Assembly (NCBI RefSeq): GCF_013283645.1
Contig: NZ_JABEKV010000003.1
Coordinates: 682,001 to 746,000 of the forward strand
Direction of reading: 5' to 3'
DNA from: Sinorhizobium psoraleae
GTDB lineage: Bacteria > Pseudomonadota > Alphaproteobacteria > Rhizobiales > Rhizobiaceae
DNA length: 64,000 nucleotides
The position numbers and the translations under genes were made by a program. Shown here piece after piece: positions 52,399 to 60,255 of the stretch. The notes under the pieces are model-generated. The model saw only the letters and a program-made list of their open reading frames with translations, was not told where the DNA came from and did no database searches. Within the stretch, counting starts at the first letter, position 1; each line of letters begins with the position of its first letter.

Positions 52399-53259
52399 TC
52401 AGCCGGTCATCGTCCTGAAATGGCCGAGCATGCGCGTTGCGTCGGGCTCGAGCCCGGTAAAGAGCCGAAAGGCGCCGACCGCCTGGAACACGGCCATGCC
52501 GCCGCCGTCGAGCGTCAGGCATCCGCGCCGACGCGCCTCCTTCAGAAGCGCCGTTTCCAGCGGAAAATAGACGATCTCCGCCACCCAGTGGCGGCGCTCG
52601 AGAAGTTCGGCATCAAGCGGCAGGCCGGGATATTTGGCCATGCCCGTCGGCGTCGCGTGAATGAGGCCGGCGGCTGCTCGCATGGCTTCGGTGAGGTCGG
52701 TTCCCGCCATGATTTCAGCATTCGGGAAATATCCGGAGAGCATGCAGGCGAGGGACGGCGCCCGCTGCGGTTCGCGGTCGAATACGGTCAGGTGCCGCAC
52801 GCCAAGTGACAGTGCCGCATAGGCTGTCGCGACGCCTGCGCCGCCGGCGCCGAGTTGCACGACCGAGGAGAGGTCGGCTCCGGGGAGGCCGCGACGGAAG
52901 CTCTCGCCAAAACCCCACCAGTCCGTATTATGGCCATAGCGCCGCCCGCCCTTCAGCACCACGGTGTTGACGGCGCCGAGCGATCGCGCCTCGGCGGCGA
53001 GTTCGTCGAGGTGCGGGATCACCGCCTGCTTGCACGGGTGGGTGATGTTGACGCCGGCAAGCCCTCGCTTCTCGGCGTCGGCGAGCAGTCGCGAAAGGTC
53101 CTTCTCGCTCGCGCCCAGCATATTGAGATCGATCAGCTCGTATTCATAGTCGAGCCCTTGGGCCGCGCCCTCCGCCATGTGCATCGCCGGCGTCAGCGAG
53201 GCCTGTATGCCGGCGCCGATCAGGCCGGCCTTCAAGGATCTTACAAGCGTGTCGGTCAT
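52399..53259 (-). CDS. aroE: Shikimate/quinate dehydrogenase (AroE family)
   Basis: This protein (286 residues from the chosen ATG) oxidises shikimate or quinate with NAD(P)+. The substrate motif is SLTPAMH rather than the biosynthetic SxSxxxHN. The catalytic Lys lies in NITHPCKQAV, Asp in HNTDWWGFGE, and the cofactor loop is GAGGAGVATAY. The Thr for Ser change and the operon with quiC and a TRAP importer argue for a catabolic enzyme. ATG 53259 follows CCGGAG; ATG 53274 would add five residues. Confidence 0.87.
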   Translation of the reverse strand: MTDTLVRSLKAGLIGAGIQASLTPAMHMAEGAAQGLDYEYELIDLNMLGASEKDLSRLLADAEKRGLAGVNITHPCKQAVIPHLDELAAEARSLGAVNTVVLKGGRRYGHNTDWWGFGESFRRGLPGADLSSVVQLGAGGAGVATAYAALSLGVRHLTVFDREPQRAPSLACMLSGYFPNAEIMAGTDLTEAMRAAAGLIHATPTGMAKYPGLPLDAELLERRHWVAEIVYFPLETALLKEARRRGCLTLDGGGMAVFQAVGAFRLFTGLEPDATRMLGHFRTMTG

Positions 53260-53306
53260 GGTCTCCGGTTCCATGTGTTCGTACCAACGAGGTCCGCGGG
53301 CGCTGG

Positions 53307-53337
53307 GCAGGCCCGTCCTTTCGCGTGACAGGCCTGC
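53307..53337 (-). terminator. Stem-loop after the shikimate-type TRAP binding-protein gene
   Basis: GCAGGCC and GGCCTGC pair across a 17-nt loop, 11 bp past the binding-protein stop and before the aroE gene. It resembles the hairpins after the other two TRAP binding-protein genes in the window. Confidence 0.45.
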
Positions 53338-53347
53338 GGCTTCCTCG

Positions 53348-54364
53348 TTACTGGCCGCGTACGGCGCCGATTTCCTTGAAGAGGGCCTGCACCGTCTCCT
53401 GGCCGATGTCGGCGCTGAACTTCTCGATCATCGGCTTGACCGCGTCGCGCAGGCGCTGCGTCTCCTCGGGGGAGAGTTCGCTGACCTCCATGCCGGTCTT
53501 GCGGATTTCCTCGAGCGCTGCTGCATCCTGCTCGCGCGACACCTTGCGCTGGAAGTCGCGTGCCTCGACCGCGGCCTGCTGCAGAACCGCCTTCTCCTCG
53601 TCATTGAGGCCGTCCCAGAACTTCTTCGAGATCAGCACGATCTGCGGGTTGTACTGGTGACGGGTCAGCGTCATGTATTTCTGCACCTCGTAGAACTTCG
53701 CGTTGAGGATGTTTGCGGACGGGTTCTCCTGGCCGTCGACGGTTCCCGTTTCGAGCGCGGTGTAGAGCTCGGTGTAGGGGAGGGGTACCGCGTTCGCCCC
53801 GAGCGAGTTGAAGAGCTCGACCGGGATCGGCGACTGGATCGTGCGGATCTTCAGGCCCTTGATGTCTTCAAGCTTGGTGACCGCGTGGCGGTTGTTGGTG
53901 AGGTTGCGGAAACCGAGTTCCCAATAGGCAAGGCCGACGAGGCCGGTGTCGGACAGACGCTCCATCAGGCCGGTGCCGAACGGGCCGTCCATCACCTTGT
54001 CGGCCTCCTCGCCGCTGTTGAACAGGAAGGGAAGGTCGACAGCGCCGAACTCCTTGACATTGCTTGCAAGAATGCCGGCGTTGAGCACCGTCATCTCGAT
54101 CACACCGCCTTGCAGCGCCGAGACGGTCTGCACGTCGCCGCCGAGCGTGCCGCCCGGGAAGAGCTTTACCTCGATCTTGCCGCCGCTCTTCTCCTTCGCG
54201 AGCTCGGCGAATTTTTCCATGCCGGTCACCTGCGGGTGGCCCTTGTTGTTCGCCGAGGCGAATTTGATGGTCTGGTCGCGGATCTCCCCCAGTGCCGGTC
54301 CGGCCGTCAGCAGTGCCAGTGGCAGGGCGAGGCCCAATGCCAGTTTCGTCAGTCTGTTCAACAT
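53348..54364 (-). CDS. TRAP transporter periplasmic binding protein (DctP family), quinate/shikimate operon
   Basis: This 338-residue exported protein has a signal peptide at 1-26 (cleavage after ALG). It is a DctP-fold protein with the ligand Arg in GLKIRTIQSPIPVELF near 170 and AVPLPYTELYTALETGTVDGQ near 190. The start at 54364 follows GGGAGG; longer readings overlap the permease gene. Genes for shikimate dehydrogenase and dehydroshikimate dehydratase follow in the operon, so quinate, shikimate or a related hydroaromatic acid is the likely ligand. The tail (270-338) is strongly charged and helical. Confidence 0.87.
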   Translation of the reverse strand: MLNRLTKLALGLALPLALLTAGPALGEIRDQTIKFASANNKGHPQVTGMEKFAELAKEKSGGKIEVKLFPGGTLGGDVQTVSALQGGVIEMTVLNAGILASNVKEFGAVDLPFLFNSGEEADKVMDGPFGTGLMERLSDTGLVGLAYWELGFRNLTNNRHAVTKLEDIKGLKIRTIQSPIPVELFNSLGANAVPLPYTELYTALETGTVDGQENPSANILNAKFYEVQKYMTLTRHQYNPQIVLISKKFWDGLNDEEKAVLQQAAVEARDFQRKVSREQDAAALEEIRKTGMEVSELSPEETQRLRDAVKPMIEKFSADIGQETVQALFKEIGAVRGQ

Positions 54365-54381
54365 TTTTTCCTCCCAGGTTG

Positions 54382-54400
54382 GACCGGTGTCACGCCGGTC
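54382..54400 (-). repeat. Short stem-loop between permease and binding-protein genes
   Basis: GACCGG-TGTCACG-CCGGTC lies in the 62-bp gap between the large permease stop and the binding-protein start. It could cap the upstream message or mark a processing site. Confidence 0.35.
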
Positions 54401-54426
54401 GTGTTGACAGTCAGAAGTCACGCCCG

Positions 54427-55707
54427 TCAGCGCCCGAACCAGGAAACCGGAACGGTCACCAGCTGAGGGAACAGGACGAGCAGGAAAAGAACGATCAGCT
54501 CCGCGATAAGGAAGGGCATCACGCCCTTCATCAGCTCTTCCATCGAGAGTTTCGAGACGCCGCAGATGACGTTCAGGACCGTGCCGACGGGCGGCGTGAT
54601 GAGACCGATCGAGTTGTTGATGATGAAGAGCACGCCGAAATAAACCGGGTCGATGCCCGCCTGCTTGATGATCGGCATCAGCACTGGTGTCATGATCAGG
54701 ATCGTCGGCGTCATGTCCATGGCGGTGCCGACAATGACGATCAGAACCATGATGGCGATGAGCAGCGCCGTCTGATTGTCCATCAGCGGTTCTACGAGCG
54801 CGGCGAGCGCGCCCGGCACGTCGGCGACGGTGATCAGCCAGGCCGAGACCGCTGCGCAAGCGACCAGGAACATGACAACGGCGGTGATCTTCGCGGCCGA
54901 GACGAATACGTGGAAGAGCTGCGCCGGCGGCAATTCGCGATAGACGACCATCGAGACGAAGAGCGAGTAGACGGCAGCGACCACGCCCGCTTCCGTCGGC
55001 GTAAAGACGCCGAACTTCAGCCCGACGATGATGATCACCGGCAGCATGAGCGCCCAGAAGCTGTCCATGAGGGCCTTGAGGCGCACGGCGCCACTCTCTC
55101 TCGGCGGCAGCTCGAACTGCTCATTGCGGGCGACGAGTAGCCAGGTGACGCAAAGGGCCGCGGCGATCATCAGCCCAGGGAAAATGCCGGCGAGGAAGAG
55201 CTTGGTGATCGAGACGCCACCGACCACGCCGTAAAGGATGAAGCCGATCGACGGCGGAATGATCGGGCCGATGACCGAGGCCGATGCCAGCAGTCCGCCG
55301 GCGCGCGCCGGGTTGTGGCCGCTTTTGAGCATCATCGGTAGGAGGAGGGCGCCGAGTGCGGCCGCATCGGCGACAGCCGAGCCAGAGAGGCTAGAAAGGA
55401 TGCAGGCTGCGAAGATCGCCACGAATCCGAGGCCGCCGCGGATATGGCCGACCATCGCCATCGCCAGGGCGACGATGCGGCGGGAAAGGCCGCCGGTGTT
55501 CATGACCTCGCCAGCCAGCAGGAAGAAGGGAACGGCCATCAGCGGGAAGCTGTCGGCGCCGTTCAAGACGTTCTGCGCGACGATTTGAGCATCGAACATG
55601 CCGAGATAGAGCATCAGTGCCACGCCGCTCAGGATGAGGGCGAAGGCGATCGGCACGCCGAGTGCCATGGGTCCGAGAAGCGCGCCGAGAAAGATGGTGA
55701 CCGTCAT
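54427..55707 (-). CDS. TRAP transporter large permease subunit (DctM family), quinate/shikimate operon
   Basis: This 426-residue multi-pass permease carries the usual DctM landmarks: PFFLLAGEVMNTGGLSRRI, LSSLSGSAVADAAALG, IIPPSIGFILYG and, in the second repeat, VGTAMDMTPTILIMTPVLMP. It couples solute uptake to sodium. It begins 10 bp after the small-subunit stop. In this operon the order is small subunit, large subunit, binding protein, then enzymes, unlike the other two TRAP operons here, where the binding protein comes first. Confidence 0.9.
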   Translation of the reverse strand: MTVTIFLGALLGPMALGVPIAFALILSGVALMLYLGMFDAQIVAQNVLNGADSFPLMAVPFFLLAGEVMNTGGLSRRIVALAMAMVGHIRGGLGFVAIFAACILSSLSGSAVADAAALGALLLPMMLKSGHNPARAGGLLASASVIGPIIPPSIGFILYGVVGGVSITKLFLAGIFPGLMIAAALCVTWLLVARNEQFELPPRESGAVRLKALMDSFWALMLPVIIIVGLKFGVFTPTEAGVVAAVYSLFVSMVVYRELPPAQLFHVFVSAAKITAVVMFLVACAAVSAWLITVADVPGALAALVEPLMDNQTALLIAIMVLIVIVGTAMDMTPTILIMTPVLMPIIKQAGIDPVYFGVLFIINNSIGLITPPVGTVLNVICGVSKLSMEELMKGVMPFLIAELIVLFLLVLFPQLVTVPVSWFGR

Positions 55708-55717
55708 CGTCGCCTCC

Positions 55718-56281
55718 TCAATGCTTCGGCGAGAGCTGGCCGAGCACGGGCTCGGGCAGGTCGTCGAGGGCGGCCTCGTCCTCGCTCTCGCGCACGAGGT
55801 CGACCGTCGTCACGTCGATGCGGCCGGTCGCGATCGCGAAGGCGTCGGAAAGAAGGATCAGGAAGGCCGGGATGCCGAAGGCGAGACCGGCGCCGTAGAA
55901 GAAGGCCATCGGAATGCCGGTCGCCGGCGCACCGACATGAAGGTTGATCAGCGTCTGCGTCCAGCTGCCGCTGATCACCAGCCATGTGGCATAGAGCATC
56001 AGCGCATGGCCGCAAAGCACGGCCACCTTTGCGGCAGACGGCGGCAAGCGCTTGATGAGGGAGTCCACGCCGAGGTGGCCATGCTCGCGCATGGCGACGA
56101 CTGCGCCGAGAAACGTGAGCCAGACGAAGAACATGCGCGACAGCTCCTCGGAAACCGTGATTCCCTGGTTGAAGGCATAGCGCAGGACGACATTGCCGAA
56201 GACGAGCACGACCATGCCGGCAAGCAGCAGGGCAATCGTCACCTTCAGCGCGAGGAAATAGAAATCGATGATGCGGGCCAT
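55718..56281 (-). CDS. TRAP transporter small permease subunit (DctQ family), quinate/shikimate operon
   Basis: This 187-residue four-helix membrane protein has the DctQ signature LRYAFNQGITVSEELSRM and FVWLTFLGAVVAMREHGHLG. A polar, acidic C-terminal tail follows (about 155-187). It is the first gene of the operon. GGGAGGAGCG lies before the ATG. The divergent TetR gene starts 306 bp away and probably controls it. Confidence 0.88.
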   Translation of the reverse strand: MARIIDFYFLALKVTIALLLAGMVVLVFGNVVLRYAFNQGITVSEELSRMFFVWLTFLGAVVAMREHGHLGVDSLIKRLPPSAAKVAVLCGHALMLYATWLVISGSWTQTLINLHVGAPATGIPMAFFYGAGLAFGIPAFLILLSDAFAIATGRIDVTTVDLVRESEDEAALDDLPEPVLGQLSPKH

Positions 56282-56587
56282 TCGCTCCTCCCAAGCGTCG
56301 AACGAGCGTCAATGCTAGCATTGTGCACTCGCCGGTGGCTTCTCCTACCCAAGCCGGACGTTCGGCCTGACGGCCGGGACCCGCGCTCCTCCGCGCAAGC
56401 TCGGCATGTTCTTGAAACAAAAATGTACTAACTAGTTCGGAAAATCAAGATAGGCTAAGGTTGAAAGGAAAGGCGAAGGTGAATATGTCTTGATGTATCC
56501 CCCGGGGAGCCATGGGTCGACGCTGCCCGTTCTGGCAATAAGATCGACGAAACAAGGACTTGGGGAAAGCGGGGGCAGGCGGTAAAA
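56282..56587. other. Divergent control region, TetR versus quinate/shikimate operon
   Basis: These 306 bp hold no gene. The palindrome at 56430-56437 lies in an AT-rich patch near the middle and is the best operator candidate. No clear consensus -35/-10 pair was found for either direction. Confidence 0.5.
56430..56437. promoter_or_regulatory. Palindrome AACTAGTT, candidate TetR operator core
   Basis: The 8-bp palindrome lies within GTACTAACTAGTTCGG in an AT-rich patch between the divergent TetR gene and TRAP operon. TetR-type sites with an ACTAGT-like core are known, but length and symmetry beyond the core are modest. Confidence 0.4.
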
Positions 56588-57250
56588 ATGGCGGAGCGGC
56601 AGACGAACGGCAGGAAGAACGATCCGCAGCGGACGCAGGAAGACATCCTCGAAGTTGCGACGGAGGAATTTTCCACCCACGGCCTGGCAGGCGCGCGCGT
56701 CGATCAGATCGCAGAGCGCACCCGCACCTCGAAGCGGATGATCTATTATTACTTCGGCAGCAAGGAAGCGCTCTATCTCGCAGTGCTCGAGCGATCCTAT
56801 CGCAAGATCCGCACGCTCGAAGCCGATCTGGAACTCGCGAACCTTGCCCCCGAAGAAGCGCTTCGTACGCTGATCGCAACCACCTTCGACCATGACGAAG
56901 CCAATCCAGATTTCGTCCGTCTGGTCAGCATCGAGAACATCCACCATGCCGCGCATATGCTGCGTTCGGAGGCGATCCGCGACCTAAATGTCTCCGTCAT
57001 CCAGATGATCGAGGCCATCATCGCGCGTGGTCTCGCCGACGGCACCTTTTGCCGCAAGGCCGACCCGATCGACATTCACATGCTGATCAGCGCCTTCTGC
57101 TTCTTCCGCGTCTCGAACCGCTATACATTCGGCACGATTTTCCGCCGCGACCTCTCGGAAAAGACGACGATCGAACGGCACCGCACGATGATCGCGGATG
57201 CGGTCATCAGCTATCTGAAATCGGCGGAAGGCGGGCCCGCTTCCGCGTAG
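56588..57250 (+). CDS. TetR-family transcriptional regulator
   Basis: This 220-residue regulator has an N-terminal TetR helix-turn-helix (about 17-63; DILEVATEEFSTHGLAGARV and KRMIYYYFGSKEALYLAVL) and a helical ligand domain with a C-terminal TetR_C_33-like region (NPDFVRLVSIENIHHAAHML). The HH pair and Arg in NRYTFGTIF may contact an acidic ligand. It is divergent from the quinate/shikimate operon and likely represses it and itself, with a hydroaromatic acid or protocatechuate as inducer (inference). Confidence 0.87.
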   Translation: MAERQTNGRKNDPQRTQEDILEVATEEFSTHGLAGARVDQIAERTRTSKRMIYYYFGSKEALYLAVLERSYRKIRTLEADLELANLAPEEALRTLIATTFDHDEANPDFVRLVSIENIHHAAHMLRSEAIRDLNVSVIQMIEAIIARGLADGTFCRKADPIDIHMLISAFCFFRVSNRYTFGTIFRRDLSEKTTIERHRTMIADAVISYLKSAEGGPASA

Positions 57251-57301
57251 TCTACATAGCCCGCGTTCCTTTGTGCATCTCAAAAGACCCACGGCGCTGT
57301 A

Positions 57302-58285
57302 TCAAGGGACGAGTACCGCTGCCCCGCTGAGCCTGCCGGCGCGAAGATCGGCGAGGGCACGATTGGCTTCCTCAAGCGGATAAAGGATGGTGTGCGTCTT
57401 GACACCGGCTGCTGCCGCGATCGCGAAAAACTCGCAGGCATCCTGGCGCGTGAGGTTCGCGACCGAAACGAGTTCGCGTTCGCCCCAAAGGACGGCATAG
57501 GGCATGGCGGGGATATCGCTCATATGGATGCCGCCGCAGACCACCCGACCGCCTTTGCGGACTACTTTCAGCGCTGCCGGTACGAGGCTTCCGACGGGCG
57601 CGAAGATGATTGCCGCGTCGAGCGGTTCCGGTGGCAACTCGGCCGAACCGCCAACCCAAAACGCGCCGAGGTCGAGGGAAAAACGTTGCGCCGCCGCGTC
57701 CTCCAGGCGGGTAAAGGCGTAAACCTGCCGCCCCTGCCAGACGCAGATCTGAGTGATTATGTGTGCAGCGGCACCAAAGCCGTAGATCCCGATCCTCCTG
57801 CCGTCGCCGGCCCGCTTCAGCGAGCGCCAGCCGATGAGGCCCGCGCAGAGGAGCGGTGCAAGTGATACGGGATCGCCACCGGGATCAAGATCGAAAGCAT
57901 AGTCGGCATCCGCGATGACATCCGTGGCAAAACCGCCGTCGCGGGTATAGCCGGTGAACAGCGGATCATCGCAGAGATTTTCCGCGTTCGAGCGGCAATA
58001 GAAGCAGCTCTGGCAGGTATGGCCGAGCCAAGGGACACCCGCGCGCCGGCCGATGCGTGCCGGATCGACACCGCTGCCGACGGCTTCGACGATGCCGACG
58101 ATCTCATGACCCGGAACGAGCGGCAGCTTCGGCTGCGGCAGGTCGCCATCGACCACATGCAGATCGGTGCGGCAGACGGCACAGGCTTCGACGCGCAACC
58201 GGATCTCACCGGCAAGCGGCTCTGGAAGCGGCCGCTCCACCGCTTGCAAGGGTTCACCGATCCTCTCGAGGACCATCGCGCGCAT
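57302..58285 (-). CDS. Zinc-dependent alcohol dehydrogenase
   Basis: This 327-residue medium-chain dehydrogenase has catalytic zinc ligands Cys in ACAVCRTDLHVVDGDLP and GHEIVG, and the structural zinc cluster CQSCFYCRSNAENLC near 95. The cofactor loop is GIYGFGAAAHI near 165. The start at 58285 (MRAMVLERIG) follows GGGAGG 9 nt upstream; an upstream reading to 58474 overlaps the NUDIX gene region on the other strand and has no homologous look. It resembles AdhA/YjmD-type enzymes that oxidise primary alcohols. It converges with the TetR gene. Confidence 0.87.
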   Translation of the reverse strand: MRAMVLERIGEPLQAVERPLPEPLAGEIRLRVEACAVCRTDLHVVDGDLPQPKLPLVPGHEIVGIVEAVGSGVDPARIGRRAGVPWLGHTCQSCFYCRSNAENLCDDPLFTGYTRDGGFATDVIADADYAFDLDPGGDPVSLAPLLCAGLIGWRSLKRAGDGRRIGIYGFGAAAHIITQICVWQGRQVYAFTRLEDAAAQRFSLDLGAFWVGGSAELPPEPLDAAIIFAPVGSLVPAALKVVRKGGRVVCGGIHMSDIPAMPYAVLWGERELVSVANLTRQDACEFFAIAAAAGVKTHTILYPLEEANRALADLRAGRLSGAAVLVP

Positions 58286-58451
58286 CCGCTTCGGCCTCCC
58301 TGGAGTTGCAAAATCTCGTCGCAGTTCGTGCTGTTCGAAACGCGGCTCGGCAATGATATCCTTTCGTGATGGGTGGCGGATAGCCTGTTTCCATCGCATC
58401 GCAGTTTCACCGGTTTCATCAAGACAGCCATCGGCTTCGGAAGGATCGCAA

Positions 58452-58928
58452 ATGCCGAAAAGAAGCGCGGGCATCCTGCTTTATAAACATGAGAATGGGG
58501 CGCTCCGTGTCCTGCTCGTCCATCCCGGCGGTCCCTTCTGGAGCAACAGGGATCTTGGTGCATGGTCGATCCCCAAGGGGGAATACGACCCGGATGAGCA
58601 GCCGGAGGCAGCCGCGCGGCGCGAATTCCTCGAGGAAACCGGCATCGCGATGAATGGGGCGTTGGAGCTCCTTGGGGAACTGCGCCAGAAAAGCGGCAAG
58701 CTCGTCACCGCCTATGCCGGCGAGAGCGACCTCGACATCACCGATATCCGCAGCAATATGTTCGAGATGGAATGGCCGCCGCACAGCGGGAAGACGCAGG
58801 CCTTTCCGGAAGTCGATCGTGCCGGATGGTTCAGCGTGCCGGAAGCGCGGGAGAAGATAAACGCGTCGCAGCTGCCGTTTATAGATCGCCTTGAAACGTT
58901 GCACGGCAAGACGCCGCCCCCCGAATGA
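58452..58928 (+). CDS. NUDIX hydrolase
   Basis: This 158-residue single-domain NUDIX protein has the Nudix box at about residues 40-62: Gly40, then PDEQPEAAARREFLEETGI, fitting Gx5Ex7REUxEExGU. It opens with KRSAGILLYKHENG and has a WPPHSGKTQAFPEVDRAGW segment typical of the group of small predicted NTP pyrophosphohydrolases acting on DNA-repair-type substrates. AAGGA lies 6 nt before the ATG. The specific nucleotide is not predictable. It converges with the LysR gene. Confidence 0.88.
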   Translation: MPKRSAGILLYKHENGALRVLLVHPGGPFWSNRDLGAWSIPKGEYDPDEQPEAAARREFLEETGIAMNGALELLGELRQKSGKLVTAYAGESDLDITDIRSNMFEMEWPPHSGKTQAFPEVDRAGWFSVPEAREKINASQLPFIDRLETLHGKTPPPE

Positions 58929-59002
58929 CCTTCAGCAAATGATGGGGCGATACTGCAGGCGTCAATGATTTTCGACTCTCCGGAAGACCGCTCTTCCGAG
59001 CT

Positions 59003-59899
59003 TCAATCCTCGCGGTAACGCAACGCATCGACCACGACCTTGAATGCTGGGGAGTTCTGATGTCGGCTGGGATAATAGATGTAGTACCCGGCGAAAGGGG
59101 GCGACCAGGACTCGAGCAGGGGTACCAAGCGTCCCGCCATGATGTGTTCCCTGACAAGGTCGTCCGGCACATAACCTATGCCGTGACCTTGCAGGGCGGC
59201 ATCGACTATAGCGTAGGAGCTATTGAAGGTTAATTGTCCGTCGACCCTGACGCGGAGCTCTTGCCCGTCCTTCTCGAACTCCCAGACATAAAGCCCACCG
59301 CTTGTTGTCTGGCGCTGGTTGATGCAGTTGTGCTGGATCAGTTCCTGGGGATGCCGCGGTAGCGGGCGATTTGCCAGATATTCGGGCGACGCGACGGCCA
59401 GAAGGCGCCAGTCCGGCCCGATCCGGACCGCGATCATGTCCTTTTCGATGCTCTCACCAAGGCGAATGCCTGCGTCGAACCCATCTTCCACAATATTACG
59501 CAAGCCGTTGTCCCTGTTCAGTTCAAGCTTGATGTCGGGATACTGAGAGAGGATCGGCTCCAGTTTGGGCCAGACCAGGCTCTCCAAAGCGTGGTCCGAC
59601 AGCGTGATCCTGATCGTGCCGGACGGCGTGTCGCGCAGGGCCATGAGCGCCGCTAGATCGTCGCGTATGGCGGATACCCGCGGCGCCAGCGAATGCAGCA
59701 GGCGCTCGCCAGCTTCCGTCAGTGCAACGCTCCGGGTGGTGCGAGCCAACAGCCTGAGGCCCATGCGCGTTTCCAGGCGCTTGATCGTGTGACTGAGTGT
59801 CGACTGGGTTATGCCGAGCTTGGCAGCCGCCTTCGTGAAGCTGCGTTCCTCGGCCACTGCCAGGAACCATAACAGATCGTTGAAGTCTTCCCTGGCCAT
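59003..59899 (-). CDS. LysR-family transcriptional regulator
   Basis: This 298-residue regulator has an N-terminal winged helix (about 4-62; EERSFTKAAAKLGITQSTLS) and a periplasmic-binding-protein-like effector domain (about 92-295; GTIRITLSDHALESLVWP). It belongs to the large CrgA/DmlR-like group, usually encoded beside a divergent oxidoreductase gene. Here the divergent neighbour is only the 3' remnant of an alcohol dehydrogenase (60004-60138), so it may have lost its nearby target. Confidence 0.88.
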   Translation of the reverse strand: MAREDFNDLLWFLAVAEERSFTKAAAKLGITQSTLSHTIKRLETRMGLRLLARTTRSVALTEAGERLLHSLAPRVSAIRDDLAALMALRDTPSGTIRITLSDHALESLVWPKLEPILSQYPDIKLELNRDNGLRNIVEDGFDAGIRLGESIEKDMIAVRIGPDWRLLAVASPEYLANRPLPRHPQELIQHNCINQRQTTSGGLYVWEFEKDGQELRVRVDGQLTFNSSYAIVDAALQGHGIGYVPDDLVREHIMAGRLVPLLESWSPPFAGYYIYYPSRHQNSPAFKVVVDALRYRED

Positions 59900-60003
59900 C
59901 GCCTTACGTCCGGATGCGCGTCTTCGATTTATGCTTCACGTCGATAAATCTAAGCGAACTATGGCCACTAATCCATAGGCATTGCCTCTGTTATCTTCCA
60001 TAT

Positions 60004-60138
60004 CTCATGGATTTGGTGCTGAACTGCATCATCAATCCCGGCAAGGTGTTCGACCTTGAGGTTCCGCTCGTCGATGTGGCCGAAGGCTATCGTGCCATGG
60101 ACGAGCGCCGCGCGATTAAAACGCTGCTGCGTGTTTGA
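60004..60138 (+). pseudogene. 3' remnant of a zinc-type alcohol dehydrogenase
   Basis: From about 60004 the frame reads DLVLNCIINPGKVFDLEVP, then VDVAEGYRAMDERRAIKTLL, the standard C-terminus of NAD-dependent alcohol dehydrogenases found in rhizobia (compare INPGKVFDLTLP and AYRAMDERRAIK). The N-terminal 300 or so residues are absent: upstream sequence (59914-60003) has no dehydrogenase features. A deletion fused this tail to the LysR promoter region. It is unlikely to be functional. Confidence 0.65.
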
Positions 60139-60224
60139 CGCCGCTCTACAGCGCCGCGCGTCTCAACGCAGCAGCTCCAAGCGCAAAGGCGGCCTTTATT
60201 CCGCCCGCTTCTTCATCTTCTGTT

Positions 60225-60240
60225 AAGGAATACATTCCTT
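60225..60240. promoter_or_regulatory. Dyad AAGGAAT-AC-ATTCCTT upstream of the membrane-protein operon
   Basis: Perfect 7-bp arms flank AC, 15 bp before the ATG of the following gene and just before its GGAG ribosome site. It could be a repressor site or an RNA hairpin that affects translation. A second small dyad AAAGGC-G-GCCTTT lies at 60185-60197. Confidence 0.45.
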
Positions 60241-60255
60241 TGCGGAGATCTTTCC

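Noticed and set aside
50496-52418. Antisense ORF of 640 codons opposite quiC
   Set aside because: The minus-strand QuiC has all metal ligands; the antisense product has no recognisable domain.
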